Source of the DNA: Candidatus Zhuqueibacterota bacterium
GTDB lineage: Bacteria; Zhuqueibacterota; Zhuqueibacteria; Oceanimicrobiales; Oceanimicrobiaceae
Assembly (NCBI GenBank): GCA_029261995.1
Contig: JAJDAF010000067.1
Span: 1 to 64,000 of the forward strand
Reading direction: 5' to 3'
DNA: 64,000 bases
Both the position numbers and the translations under genes were made by a program. The notes beneath the pieces are model-generated. The model had not been told where the DNA came from and did no database searches. It saw only the letters and a list, made by a program, of their open reading frames with translations. Shown in pieces: positions 45,624 to 55,500 of this stretch; position 1 is the stretch's first letter, and each line of letters opens with the position of its first letter.

Positions 45624-46742
45624 TTAATAATTCAGAATCAGGCCAAACTGGAAGATGTTGGCGTTGAAGTCATTCGAGCTGAAATAGCGCTCGTATTTGG
45701 CTTCAAACGTCGAGTTGGCCATGAAAGATAGCATGCCATCTTTCAGTAAATCCCGCATCTTGTACTCAATTTTGAAACCAAATTGATGTGCGGTGAATGG
45801 TTGCAGTTTGTAGTCCGAGGTCATGAATGATTGCACTGCGCCATAGCGTGGCCGGTAAAAACTGGCCGCGGTTTGGTCGTAATAGCGATACCGGTACCTG
45901 AACAGAACTTTTTCGCTGAAATACTGGTAGTAGCTCGCACCCAGAGTGTGAGATCTGATGCCCCAGTCATCCTGATAGTAGCGGTATTCCATGTTGAGCG
46001 AGGTTCGCGTTTTGAAATAACGGTTGAGTTTGAAGAACACGGCGGCGCGGCTACGCTGCAATGGGTGATTCTCCAGAAGAATTTGTCCCGCGGCATGCAC
46101 GGTGCGGTAGGGATTGCTTTGAAAGCCATCGATGTACGTCAGGTTACCGCCCATCCGGGCGATGAGCGTTGGGCTCAGTACCTGAGTCAAAGTCACGTTT
46201 GCCGTATGCGCGATTTTCGTGAGCAAGGTATCCGTGCCGAGTGGCTTGATGTCATCCCAGCCATAGCTGTAGCTGGCTGCCACGTTGGTGTTCTTCTGGT
46301 TGAGATCGAAATTCGTCGAGACAGTGGCCATGCGAGCGAGGTAGTCGCTTTCGTTGCTGTAGTAGTAGCTCGCGCCCAGGTTTGGCAGAGAAAGCCCGGC
46401 GACGATTTCGTTGCGGTCTTTGGTAAAGGATTTGTTAGCAGGATCGTCTCCACTGACCGGTCGAGATGCTCCGGTTATGGCATCCGTGTCTGTCGGGGAA
46501 GGCGAAGCCGAAATGCCACGAACCGGCGGGATGATCACCTGGTTGAGGCTGTACTCGAGCACCAGTTTCACGTTGGTGAGCAGAGCCCTGTTGAACTCGA
46601 TCGACGGAATGTGAATGGTGGTGCCCTGGTTGTCGCTAAACAGGTTGGTACGCATGCTGACCTTGCCGTCGGAGTAGAGCAGACTGACAAATGACAGCAG
46701 CAGCGTACTGGCGATAATCTTGATAGTGATCTTTCTCTTCAT
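45624..46742 (-). CDS. DUF3570 outer-membrane beta-barrel protein
   Basis: A 372-residue exported protein: signal peptide, then alternating aromatic/polar strands typical of an outer-membrane barrel (for example YYYQ/FRYRYRYYDQ and the terminal NIFQFGLILNY, ending in an aromatic residue). It matches the DUF3570 family. Members often lie beside DUF4266 lipoproteins and TlpA thioredoxins, as here. The start ATG at MKRKIT has a signal peptide directly following; the upstream in-frame extension overlaps the DUF4266 gene and is not supported. Function is unknown; a porin-like or electron-conduit role is only inference. Confidence 0.85.
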   Translation of the reverse strand: MKRKITIKIIASTLLLSFVSLLYSDGKVSMRTNLFSDNQGTTIHIPSIEFNRALLTNVKLVLEYSLNQVIIPPVRGISASPSPTDTDAITGASRPVSGDDPANKSFTKDRNEIVAGLSLPNLGASYYYSNESDYLARMATVSTNFDLNQKNTNVAASYSYGWDDIKPLGTDTLLTKIAHTANVTLTQVLSPTLIARMGGNLTYIDGFQSNPYRTVHAAGQILLENHPLQRSRAAVFFKLNRYFKTRTSLNMEYRYYQDDWGIRSHTLGASYYQYFSEKVLFRYRYRYYDQTAASFYRPRYGAVQSFMTSDYKLQPFTAHQFGFKIEYKMRDLLKDGMLSFMANSTFEAKYERYFSSNDFNANIFQFGLILNY

Positions 46743-46789
46743 GTCGATCGTTGGTTTCGATTTCCGTAGTTTTGTCATACCCTGACGAT

Positions 46790-47008
46790 TCAGTTGCACG
46801 CGCAACCGCCGCCGGCTCCGCCCTGACCGCCACTGCTGCCTTCCCGCGTTTCGAGAAAATGCCGGTCCATGGCCACTTCAGCCGCAACCGCTTCGAAATC
46901 CATAATGCGGTCGGCCAGGTGTTCGCGTTCATAGGATTTGACTGCTACGCAGCCTGAAGTCGAACCGACGAGGCCAATGGCAAACAGGAGAAGAGATAGA
47001 TATTTCAT
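46790..47008 (-). CDS. DUF4266 small lipoprotein with Gly/Cys tail
   Basis: A 72-residue lipoprotein with lipobox STSGC (Cys20). The mature part contains REHLADRIMDFE and a C-terminal glycine-rich tail EGSSGGQGGAGGGCACN that matches the DUF4266 family, in which the final G-G-G-C-x-C-N is strongly conserved. The two terminal cysteines suggest metal or heme binding, or post-translational modification. Its ATG overlaps the TGA of the TlpA gene (ATGA), and the DUF3570 barrel gene follows after 47 bases, so the three products are likely made together. Ribosome site AAGGAAGG. Confidence 0.88.
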   Translation of the reverse strand: MKYLSLLLFAIGLVGSTSGCVAVKSYEREHLADRIMDFEAVAAEVAMDRHFLETREGSSGGQGGAGGGCACN

Positions 47009-47556
47009 GGTCGCCTTCCTTTGTCCCGGGTTTGTGACTTGCGTGCGCTTGCAGCGCGCCTCGGTTTTTCCTTCAGCAGGCTTTCGATCTCTTTTTTGTA
47101 GGTCGCGAAATCTTCAGTGCGAAAGCCGGAGTGCAGAAATCGAATCCAGCCTTCCTGGTCAATGATGAGCGAGGTCGGCATGGTCGTGACATCGTATGCG
47201 GTTACAACTTTCTTGTCTTTGTCCCACAACGGCATCAGTTTCACCTGATTTTGCTCCAGAAATCGAATCGCATTCTTGGCCTTTTCGTCGATGTTAACGG
47301 CGACAACCGTGAGCCCGGATTTGCCGTATGTCTTTTGTAGAATATCGAGAAACGGCATCTCTTCTTTGCACGGGCCGCACCAACTGGCCCAGAAATCGAG
47401 CAGCACGACCTTGCCTCGATATTGGCTCAGGGTCACACGTTCGCCGCGCAAATTCATCAGCTCGAAGTCAATCGCCTTCTGACCAACAACCGGGCCTTTG
47501 CTTGCCGGAGCGGCGGTGAGTAGAGCCAGCGCCATTGCAATTGTCTGTATGAACAT
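47005..47556 (-). CDS. TlpA-like thioredoxin of the envelope cluster
   Basis: A 183-residue exported thioredoxin-fold protein. A signal peptide precedes the redoxin domain, with FWASWCGPCKEEMPFLD (Cys60 and Cys63) and cis-proline loop TTMPTSLIID. The C-terminal tail is very basic (KEKPRRAASARKSQTRDKGRR). It probably keeps cysteines of partner proteins reduced, such as the CxxCH sites of the neighbouring di-heme protein or the C-terminal cysteines of the DUF4266 lipoprotein. Start has AGGAGACTCCGAAT. It overlaps the DUF4266 gene by four bases and follows the HzsA-related gene by 21 bases. Confidence 0.92.
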   Translation of the reverse strand: MFIQTIAMALALLTAAPASKGPVVGQKAIDFELMNLRGERVTLSQYRGKVVLLDFWASWCGPCKEEMPFLDILQKTYGKSGLTVVAVNIDEKAKNAIRFLEQNQVKLMPLWDKDKKVVTAYDVTTMPTSLIIDQEGWIRFLHSGFRTEDFATYKKEIESLLKEKPRRAASARKSQTRDKGRRP

Positions 47557-47577
47557 ATTCGGAGTCTCCTTTCTCTG

Positions 47578-49494
47578 TTATCTGTACTGCCCGCCAAGGT
47601 CGATCCAGTTGATGAACTTGCGCAGTTCATCGTCGGTCAGCGCCTGATCTCCCTGCGGATGACGACCCGCGCCGGCGAATCCGTCTCCAATTCCCATCAG
47701 CTTGTCGATGAGCCGGCTTCGGCGTGAAAAGGGCTCGCGCACCAGGTCACTGCCATTCATCAAATTCATGTAGGCATTCGAAAACAAGGGCTCCTCAAGC
47801 GACTTGCTGAGCGTAAGCTCCAGGTTGCCGCCCGGCGTCGCACCGCTGTGACAACTCTGGCATTTTGCCTGAACAATCGACTCGAGGGCCACGCCGAAGC
47901 TGACATCTTCCCGCTGGCTTGCCGGGATATTCAGGTCGGACGGTGGCAGAGTTGCCGCGATGGGATTGGCCACCTGTGATTGGCTGCCACGCGGCCCATG
48001 GCAACCCGGGCAGCGCTGCACTTCTTCTCCCGGGCGCACCGTGACCCAGTTGCGCTTGACTACCAGGGCTCTGCCCAAAGAGTCCAGGGTGTTGAACGAA
48101 AGAGGTATGTTTTTCGGCACACGAATGGAAAATGAACCATCAGCCTGAACCGGAGCGACCCCGATGATACGTTTTTGCTCGAAATTGGTCTCGCCAATGT
48201 CGCCGCGGTCTTTTCTCTGGCGCGGCATTCCCTCGATAACCATGACCTGCTTGATTTCCTGAATCGACTTGTCTGGCACGGTTTGACCATCCCGAGTCTG
48301 CCGGAGATAGGCATCGACCACGGTGAGTACGCCGGTATCCTGAGTTTTGTCAAGTTTGGAAGTGATGGCCGGCGGTTCAGGCCGGGAAGCGATGACCACG
48401 GCATCGTATTCCTGATAATCCGGGTCGTTGTAAAGCAGGCGTAGATCGCTGCCGTTCGAGTTCAGCGTGTAAAGGCCGTAGTCTGCTTCGATAGACTCGA
48501 TGACATTGTCGTTTGCATCGTGGAATTCTCCATATCGTGGAGAGAACGATGCCAGAATCCGACCGTCCGGCAAGGGATGCGGGTACTTGAATGCGCCCTT
48601 GTCGTAAGGCGGGCCGCTGGTTTCAACCTCCGGGGTCAGATTCACAACCGCACCGTCACTGAGCGGCTCGCCGGCGGTGGAGTGGTCACGAATCAGCACC
48701 AATGGCCCGCGATCACCGTTGACCATGCCTGAATGCACCGCGATGATTGAGCCGTCCGGCATTTCCCGAGGGTGAAAGAACGTGCGCATGTTGTGCGGGC
48801 TGAAGAATGTGAACGATCCGTGCCCGTCCGGGTGGGTGAAGAACAGCGGAAACCGGTTGATTGGCCCGTGGTGTTCCCAGCGCGTGTAGACAATGCGGCC
48901 ATCTTTGATGACGATGGGGTCAAAATCATCGCTGGCGTTGAAGGAGATGCATTCAATGTTGCTGCCATCTGCATTCATGACGTGCATCACCTCGGCATCG
49001 CGCTTGTTGTATTCGTCCACAAATCCGGGCCGGTTGGAGGTAAACAAGATCTGCCCGTTCGGCAGATAGACCGGATCGTGGTCGTCGCGGTCCGCGTGGC
49101 TGGTGACCTGCCGCAAGTTTGAACCGTTGATGTTCATTTCATAAATATGAAACGGTTCGTTGCGACTGCGGCGCATGGAGAACAGCACTCGTAAACCGTC
49201 AAACGATATCTCGGGATCCGCGACATCTCCATCTGTGAGGTTGGTTAGATTGGTGAGTTTGCCATCTGGGGATGCCGGGATCAGGGAGAAAAGATTCCCG
49301 CCCGCGGAGAAGCTATTTAGCGTCCCCCCTCGTGTGGCCTTAACAAATATGATTCCTGACTGCGCTGCATCCTGAATGAGATCATCCGGAATGCCGCCAC
49401 TGCAGCCGGCGCCGAGCAGGGCCGCCAGGCCGAGCCGAAGCCATGTCCTCGTGAGTTTTCTTCCTCGCTCGTTGTTTCCTTGCAGCAGTCCCAT
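47578..49494 (-). CDS. HzsA-related di-heme c-type lipoprotein
   Basis: A 638-residue protein with lipobox LGAGC (Cys31). Residues about 60-400 contain TolB/PD40-like beta-propeller repeats (DPEISFDGLRVLFSMRR and HDPVYLPNGQILFTSNR are typical). Two c-type heme sites follow: CPGCH at 495-499 and CQSCH at 545-549. This layout is that of HzsA-related proteins, named after the alpha subunit of hydrazine synthase but widespread outside anammox bacteria. It should be an envelope electron-transfer or redox enzyme; the substrate is unknown. Ribosome site is AAGGAGG. It lies in the envelope cluster upstream of a TlpA thioredoxin that could support heme attachment. Confidence 0.9.
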   Translation of the reverse strand: MGLLQGNNERGRKLTRTWLRLGLAALLGAGCSGGIPDDLIQDAAQSGIIFVKATRGGTLNSFSAGGNLFSLIPASPDGKLTNLTNLTDGDVADPEISFDGLRVLFSMRRSRNEPFHIYEMNINGSNLRQVTSHADRDDHDPVYLPNGQILFTSNRPGFVDEYNKRDAEVMHVMNADGSNIECISFNASDDFDPIVIKDGRIVYTRWEHHGPINRFPLFFTHPDGHGSFTFFSPHNMRTFFHPREMPDGSIIAVHSGMVNGDRGPLVLIRDHSTAGEPLSDGAVVNLTPEVETSGPPYDKGAFKYPHPLPDGRILASFSPRYGEFHDANDNVIESIEADYGLYTLNSNGSDLRLLYNDPDYQEYDAVVIASRPEPPAITSKLDKTQDTGVLTVVDAYLRQTRDGQTVPDKSIQEIKQVMVIEGMPRQRKDRGDIGETNFEQKRIIGVAPVQADGSFSIRVPKNIPLSFNTLDSLGRALVVKRNWVTVRPGEEVQRCPGCHGPRGSQSQVANPIAATLPPSDLNIPASQREDVSFGVALESIVQAKCQSCHSGATPGGNLELTLSKSLEEPLFSNAYMNLMNGSDLVREPFSRRSRLIDKLMGIGDGFAGAGRHPQGDQALTDDELRKFINWIDLGGQYR

Positions 49495-49645
49495 GCTGTT
49501 TCCTCCTTGTTGTTTGAACTCCGTAATTCTTCAGCTTGTGGTAAGCGGTGCTACTGGTGATGTGTTTGTTGAAACAACGAGTTTTCCTTCCTTCGTGTTT
49601 GAAACGGCAGGCCATGTCCCCCGTGTGGTTTCTGGCCCAGGACCG

Positions 49646-50185
49646 TTATTGCAGAAAAAATGAGATGCCGACCGCAAATTCGATGTTATTGTTCAGCCAG
49701 GATGTGTTGCCCTGCCCGCTGGAAAAGATGTGGTCGTTAATTTCGTAGCGCAGGTAGGTGCTCTTGCCAATCGGGAACTTGGTGCCGATGCCCACGCTGA
49801 AAGTCAGGTTCGATTCCGAGTGCTGCCGCGTGACGCCCAAACCGACCGTGCCGTAGGGAATAACGCGGCCAATCGGCCGAGTGTGAGTGACCCGGCCACT
49901 ATAATAGATCACGGTAGAACTTCCTTGCTCTGGCGCTGCCAGCCCCACTTTTTGGAAGTAATCTTGTCCGGCATGCGCAAAGCCTACCGTCGCACCCAGG
50001 GAAAGGCGTGCGTCGAAGTGATGCTCGTATCGGATTCCGAAATTCAGAGAGTTCTGAAACCGGTCTGGAGCGTAGAATCCGGTAAAGGGGTAGAGCTCAT
50101 GCACGCTTCCGCCATGCTGGGCGAACGCCGTGCCCACCAGACTGAAACTGACGAGTAGACAGAAAATGACCTTCCTGGTTTTCAC
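49646..50185 (-). CDS. Outer-membrane beta-barrel protein
   Basis: A 179-residue exported protein with a signal peptide (cleavage near AFAQH) and eight or so amphipathic strands, ending in aromatic FFLQ, in the pattern of small OmpA/OmpW-like barrels. GTG start with GGGAG. It follows the SH3-barrel gene by 14 bases and precedes the HzsA-related gene by 151 bases. Function unknown. Confidence 0.8.
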   Translation of the reverse strand: MKTRKVIFCLLVSFSLVGTAFAQHGGSVHELYPFTGFYAPDRFQNSLNFGIRYEHHFDARLSLGATVGFAHAGQDYFQKVGLAAPEQGSSTVIYYSGRVTHTRPIGRVIPYGTVGLGVTRQHSESNLTFSVGIGTKFPIGKSTYLRYEINDHIFSSGQGNTSWLNNNIEFAVGISFFLQ

Positions 50186-50199
50186 AAATTAACTCCCGT

Positions 50200-51144
50200 T
50201 TAATCCCAGAATTTTCCCACCATTAAGCCGAGGGTGAGTTCTTTGAAGTTACGCACGCCCTTTCCTACGAAGACCGTGTACATCGAGCCGCCAAGCAAGA
50301 AAGTGATGTTGTTTCTGAAAAACTTGCGCACGCCAGCGCCGTAGTTCACGGCCATGTGCGAGACGCCTCCGGTGTCAATACTGCGCTCAGGCACGGTATT
50401 GATGACACCCATGCCAGCGGTTAAATAGGGTAGAAACCGCCCTTTGGCCTGCAGCAGGTAGGTCCAATTAGCCATGAGCAGATAGGAATTGGCGGCCTGG
50501 CCGAGCGCATGTTTGAATGAACCCTCAAGCGCCAGGCGTGGCGTCTGGTGAAAGACGAACTTCCAGTTGTAGGCAAAGTCGGTTTCGAGCATTCCCATGC
50601 CGAACGCGTAGCCGAATTTCCCGGTCGTTTTTTCACCGATTTGCCTTGCGGGTTGCCTGACAATCTCATCCGCGGGACCGGCATGAGGCTCCTGGCCGGT
50701 GTTTCCGAGACTGGCAGATGCACCGTCTGTGCCGCGTTTTGCGAATGCTGCCGCCGAACCCATGTGCCCTGAACTACGTTGGCCACGGGCTCTGGGCGAA
50801 CGCCTCCCTGCGTTCTTTGGCTGTCCTTTGCTGACTTGAACTTGCATCCACCCCTTCTTTCCGGGAGCAAATTCAACTTTTACCCAGGGACCTCTTTGAC
50901 CGATGACTCGAACCGTATCACCCTGCATGAGCTGCGCTATCGGCGCCTGGTCGTCGAGTGGTAAGGAAAAAATCTCGACGCCATCAAAAGCAATCAATGC
51001 TGTTTTCTGAGCCTGAGCGTTGCCGCAGAAAACGAAAATGAGCAGACCGAACGCCAGCGCAAACTTTCCCGGGGCAATTTCGCGTTGCCTGAAAGTTCCG
51101 TTTGAGACCGGGTTCTTTGTGTTAATTTTTGATATATCGCTCAT
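50200..51144 (-). CDS. SH3-domain plus outer-membrane barrel protein
   Basis: A 314-residue exported protein. After a signal peptide ending near GNAQAQ, residues about 50-105 form a bacterial SH3 domain (MQGDTVRVIGQRGPWVKVEF, GKKGWMQVQ), a fold that often binds peptidoglycan. A low-complexity linker follows, then about 130 residues of barrel-like strands ending FWD. This fits an outer-membrane protein tethered to the wall. The ATG at MSDISK is likely; an in-frame extension reaches back through a perfect palindrome into the upstream gene's end and is doubtful. Confidence 0.78.
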   Translation of the reverse strand: MSDISKINTKNPVSNGTFRQREIAPGKFALAFGLLIFVFCGNAQAQKTALIAFDGVEIFSLPLDDQAPIAQLMQGDTVRVIGQRGPWVKVEFAPGKKGWMQVQVSKGQPKNAGRRSPRARGQRSSGHMGSAAAFAKRGTDGASASLGNTGQEPHAGPADEIVRQPARQIGEKTTGKFGYAFGMGMLETDFAYNWKFVFHQTPRLALEGSFKHALGQAANSYLLMANWTYLLQAKGRFLPYLTAGMGVINTVPERSIDTGGVSHMAVNYGAGVRKFFRNNITFLLGGSMYTVFVGKGVRNFKELTLGLMVGKFWD

Positions 51145-51169
51145 TTTTGCTTTTTGGCTGTCATGGAGG

Positions 51170-51201
51170 TCCGCTGCCACTAATCCGTTAGTGGCAGCGG
51201 A
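51170..51201. repeat. Perfect palindrome between two barrel genes
   Basis: TCCGCTGCCACTAA and TTAGTGGCAGCGGA are perfect 14-base inverted arms around a 4-base loop, between the stop of one barrel gene and the start of the next on the minus strand. No T run follows. It could reduce read-through, stabilise the upstream mRNA, or be a short extragenic palindromic repeat. Confidence 0.65.
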
Positions 51202-51208
51202 TTTGTCA

Positions 51209-51820
51209 TTAGAACGCAATCAGGAGTCCGAGATTCAATTGATGGTTTTTGGCCGACGTTTTGTCGCCGGTATCTTGTTCTACGGAGTAAAGAAATTTGC
51301 CCATCTCGAGTTTCAAATGATATCTTTCAAAAACCGGCACTTCGATGCCGGCGACAAAATTTATCGTAAAAAGGTAGTCTGCCGGCGGTTCAAGGCGAAT
51401 GTTTCGGTCGCCCAGCGTCAATTCCACGGAGTGCGGGTTGATCGCGAGAAGCCCGAAGCCTGCTCCAGCATAGGGCCGGAAACGCCAAAACATCGGGCGT
51501 TTTGAAATCAAGAGGTTCAAACCTGCCTGGTAGAGGTCGTGGCGGGCCGCCGTGGTAGATGTTGCCTGGGTAATTTTTTGATGTGCCGGCGCGTAGGCAA
51601 AAGAAGTATTGAGCAGGAGAAGACCCGAGAGCCGGTAACCTGCGCCGAGGCTGAACGACGGGCTTGCGTCAAATCCGAGGCGCTTGTCGTAGAGGAAAAC
51701 GCCGGCTGCGCTTTCGATATGGAATTTTGACTTCAGGCTCTGGCATTGACCATCCGTTGGCAGCATGGCCACTAGGAGAATGCCTGTGAGAAGACTAAAG
51801 CCGCATGTGCTTTTTGTCAC
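51209..51820 (-). CDS. Outer-membrane beta-barrel protein
   Basis: A 203-residue exported protein with a signal peptide (near DGQCQS) and alternating strands ending LNLGLLIAF, typical of small outer-membrane barrels. GTG start without a strong ribosome site. It is the first gene of the eight-gene minus-strand run and therefore the likely promoter-proximal one. Function unknown. Confidence 0.78.
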   Translation of the reverse strand: MTKSTCGFSLLTGILLVAMLPTDGQCQSLKSKFHIESAAGVFLYDKRLGFDASPSFSLGAGYRLSGLLLLNTSFAYAPAHQKITQATSTTAARHDLYQAGLNLLISKRPMFWRFRPYAGAGFGLLAINPHSVELTLGDRNIRLEPPADYLFTINFVAGIEVPVFERYHLKLEMGKFLYSVEQDTGDKTSAKNHQLNLGLLIAF

Positions 51821-52293
51821 GAATCAAAGATGCTTGTCCAAAGTTGCGAGTCATGTTGTGCGTCAAAGTTGCGCCGCCATCAAGCAATTGCTATGCCATA
51901 TGTCGAAGTGGTGTCACGGCGTCTCGCCTCGGCAGGGGAGCCGTCCCTTGGCAATCTTTCATTTTGTCCAGGTCTCATAAGTTGTTTTTAGATAGCATTT
52001 TAGCAAATTGATTCTCCCATGGCGGTTCAGGAATATTGAATGGTAAAAGTCGATGGCTGGCACTGGTAGATGTCTGGTCTTCAGCCGGGATTTGGGCTTG
52101 TGTCGAAATGGTAAATAACTGCGCATGCGAGTTGAAACCGAACAATATTACACCATTCCGACGGCATTTAGCACATCGCGGTAATTCGATAACATAATTC
52201 CAAGGTTTGAAATACTCGAAACCCGCAAGTTCACTCGACAACCGGCAAAAATGACCATAAATTATTAAAGTTTATAAATATAGTAGAAATGGC
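51821..52293. other. Intergenic region between divergent envelope units
   Basis: About 470 AT-rich bases without a supportable gene. It separates the minus-strand envelope cluster from a plus-strand secreted-protein unit and should hold the cluster promoter. Short frames on both strands show no family resemblance. Confidence 0.5.
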
Positions 52294-52322
52294 TTGACAA
52301 ATTTTTGCGAGCAACCTATATT
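52294..52322 (+). promoter_or_regulatory. Strong sigma-70-type promoter candidate
   Basis: Perfect TTGACA and TATATT separated by 17 bases. It would start a leader of about 170 bases before the next plus-strand gene. The leader contains G-rich and C-rich patches that could fold but no clear terminator. Confidence 0.7.
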
Positions 52323-52500
52323 TGTTGCCATTACTTCTCATTTAGAAAGGGGAGGGGAGTCCTGCCTGATTCCTCACCAAGGGCTTCGAGGAAGCGCCAC
52401 TTCGGCTCAATGTCTACAAATTCGTGCCTGTTTCTGTCCTGTCATGAAAATGACCTGAATTAGGTCCAGGTTCATAACGGAATTAAGAAAAGTTTGACCC

Positions 52501-55500
52501 ATGAAAATTCAATCAAGTGCTTGTACGCTCATTTTCTTGCTACTCAGCTATGGTTCCACACTTCACGCGCAATGGTCGGACAACGCCACTGAGAATGACA
52601 CAATTGTTGTCGGTCTAGGCAATCAGACGGCCCCGGTAATCATTTCCGATGGCAGCGGCGGAATCATCGTGGCCTGGAGAGATACTCGGTTTAACGGTTC
52701 TGATATTTTCGCCGGCCGTCTCGACAAGTCGGGGAACCTCCCCTGGCAGGACAGCGGCGTGCCGGTTGCCACAGCAAGAGAGGACCAGGAAGCGCCAGAT
52801 ATGGTCAGCAACGGCCATGGTGGCGCCTACATTACCTGGCAGGACAGCAGGGCCCAGGGTTTCGGCGACATCTATGCTCAGGAAATTGAACACCTCGATG
52901 GTCTGGCGCGCTGGCAGGAGAACGGCAGGATCGTTCAGGAATCCAGTATCCGTCCTAGCATCATCCAGGACAGCATCTTTGGGACCATTATCGCCTCCTA
53001 CGCAACGGTTGTTGCCCGCGCTCTGATTACAGTCAATCGACTGGGTACGAACGGGGATCCTGACCTGGCCCTAACGAATAAGCTGCCGAGCGAGGATGCA
53101 AGCGTGGCCAGCACCTCATCGCGGCAGGAGTTGATTTCCGACAGCAACGGTGGCGCTATTTTGGCCTGGGCCGACGTTCGAAGTGGCGCCGGCACAGAGC
53201 TTTATGCAGCAAGGCTGGATCAGAACGGCGAGACTCCCTGGCCTGGCGGCGAGGTGAAATTGGCTGCCACTATCACCTCGGACACTCGCCCCGCAATTGT
53301 TGCTGACGATGAGGGTGGCGTGATCATCGTGTGGATTAGCCCGGAGCAGCCTGGTTCGACCAACGACCTCGTGCGTGCGCAGAGATTGAATGCGCAGGGT
53401 CAGGCCCAGTGGCTCGCCGCAGGGGTCGTAGTGTCAAGTGTGGCCGCCAGCAAGCGCAATGTCAGAATTGCGCGCACGGACGAAGGAGTTTTTGTGGTCG
53501 TCTGGGAAGATTTGAGCACAGGCCCGGACCGTGACATCGCGGCACAGCGAATCACAAGCTTGGGGAATGTGCAGGGTCCCCTGATCGATGTGGTCAGTGA
53601 AACTGGCGCGCAGAGCAACCCGGTGGTTCTCGCAAACAACCGCGGCGGTTTGTTGGTCGCTTGGGAGGACAATCGTCTGAGCACCGAATCCGACATCTAC
53701 GGCCAGTTGATCGACGCCAGTGGCGGACTCACCTGGGGTGAGGGCGGCATGGCAGTATCGACAGCGGCCAACATCCAAACCAAACCCGTTCTCACGCATG
53801 ACGGTCTCGGCGGCGCGGTCATCGCCTGGCAGGATTTTCGAAGCGGGGTCGATTTTGATATCTATTCGCAGCGCGTCAGCCAGTCGGGAGCCCTGGGGGA
53901 ATTCCGCACCATCACCACCACTTCACCGAGCGCAACTACGAGCTGGGAAGTTGGCGGGACGCAATTGATTACCTGGAGTTTTCGCGGCGAGATTGACAGC
54001 GTCTCGATTGAGCTTTCTCGCAACGGTGGCGCCAGTTATTTCCCGGCGGATATCGTTACTGAGGGTGCAGCCAACACCGGCTCATTTTCCTTTGTCGTGA
54101 GTGGCGACCCATCTAACAATTGCCGGCTGCGTATTCGGGCAGTCAACAATGAGCATATCCAGAATCTGAGTCCGATTTTTGTCATTGCACCGGCGGCAAG
54201 CCCCAGTTTGCAGACCAATGGTGTCGAGCAAGCAGTACTGGATAGCGCACTGCAAGTCACAGCCGTAAGCACTGACTTCAGCGGTATTGAAGAGGTTACG
54301 CTTCTCTATCAAGAGGGCGGCGTGCAGACTTTTGTGTCAACCACTATGTCACGTTTTGGCCAGGATGAATTTGCTGCGACAATCCCGGCGGCTAGCGTCA
54401 GCGTGCGAGGTTTGCGCTACTACATCAGCAGCATGGACAGCATCGGGCTTGAGACCAGCAGCGATACATTCAACGTGGCGGTTGCATTTGAGAGCGGCAC
54501 GCAGATTCGTCTCATCGCCTCGGGTAGCGAATTGACGGACTACCGCATGATCTCCGCACCCAACTTGCTGACTCAAACTGTACTCGACTCGATTTTTGCG
54601 ACCTCCGGTTTTGGCGCGTATGACACCACCAGTTGGCGCGTTTTTCAGTACCGCGACACTTCCTATGTCGAGCGCGACTCACTCAATGCATTGAGTTTCA
54701 GGTTTGAGCCCGGGGAAGCGTTTTGGCTGATTTCCGAAAGCAGCCACACGATTGACTTTGGCGCCGGCGTCTCACAGACCGCGAACGCAAATCACGGCAT
54801 CACGCTGCATTCCGGCTGGAACCAGATCGCGAATCCGTTTGCCTTTCCCATCGCCTGGGAGGACATTCTTGTGGCAAGCGGTGACCCGAACCTGAGCCTG
54901 CCGTCAACCTGGCGGGATTCCTACGTCAGTCCGCAGCAACTGGATCCGTTTGAAGGCTATTTTGTCCACTTTTTCGGCGATGGCGATATGACTCTGGTGT
55001 TTCCGCCCATCGCTTTTGGTGAGTCGGGTAGCCTGGCGAAAGGCTCTGTTGGTCCGGACTGGCAAATTCAGATTTCAGCGCAGTGCGGCACAGCGCGTGA
55101 CAATGAGAATTACGCCGGCGTCGATGCACGCGCATCCGTTGAATGGGACCGCCTCGATCAGCCTGAACCGCCACCGTTTGGCGACTTTGTTTCCGTTAAT
55201 TTTCCTCACAAGGGTTGGTCCCGCTTCGGAATGGACTATTCATCCGATTACCGCCCGGTGCTCGAAGATGGCCAGGTTTGGGAATTCCAGGTCCGGACGA
55301 ATCAAAAGAACACTCAAGCCGTCTTGAGCTTCTCTGGTCTTGCGGATGTTCCGCCGAACATCAACGTGCTTCTGCTGGATGAGAGGCTTCACGTGCGGCA
55401 GGACCTGCGGGAAAATCCGTACTATCGTTTCCCGACCGGAAGCCACGGAACCGCCAAGGCGCTCAAATTGCTGGTGGGTGACAGCGAGTTTCTCGCAGCG

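Noticed and set aside
47578-49494. Hydrazine synthase and an anammox lifestyle
   Set aside because: The protein resembles HzsA only in its propeller-plus-heme layout. The other hydrazine synthase subunits and anammox genes are absent here, and HzsA-related proteins are common elsewhere.
51975-52241. An 88-codon minus-strand frame in the intergenic region before 52501
   Set aside because: AT-rich, no ribosome site and no family resemblance; the divergent promoter regions must fit here.
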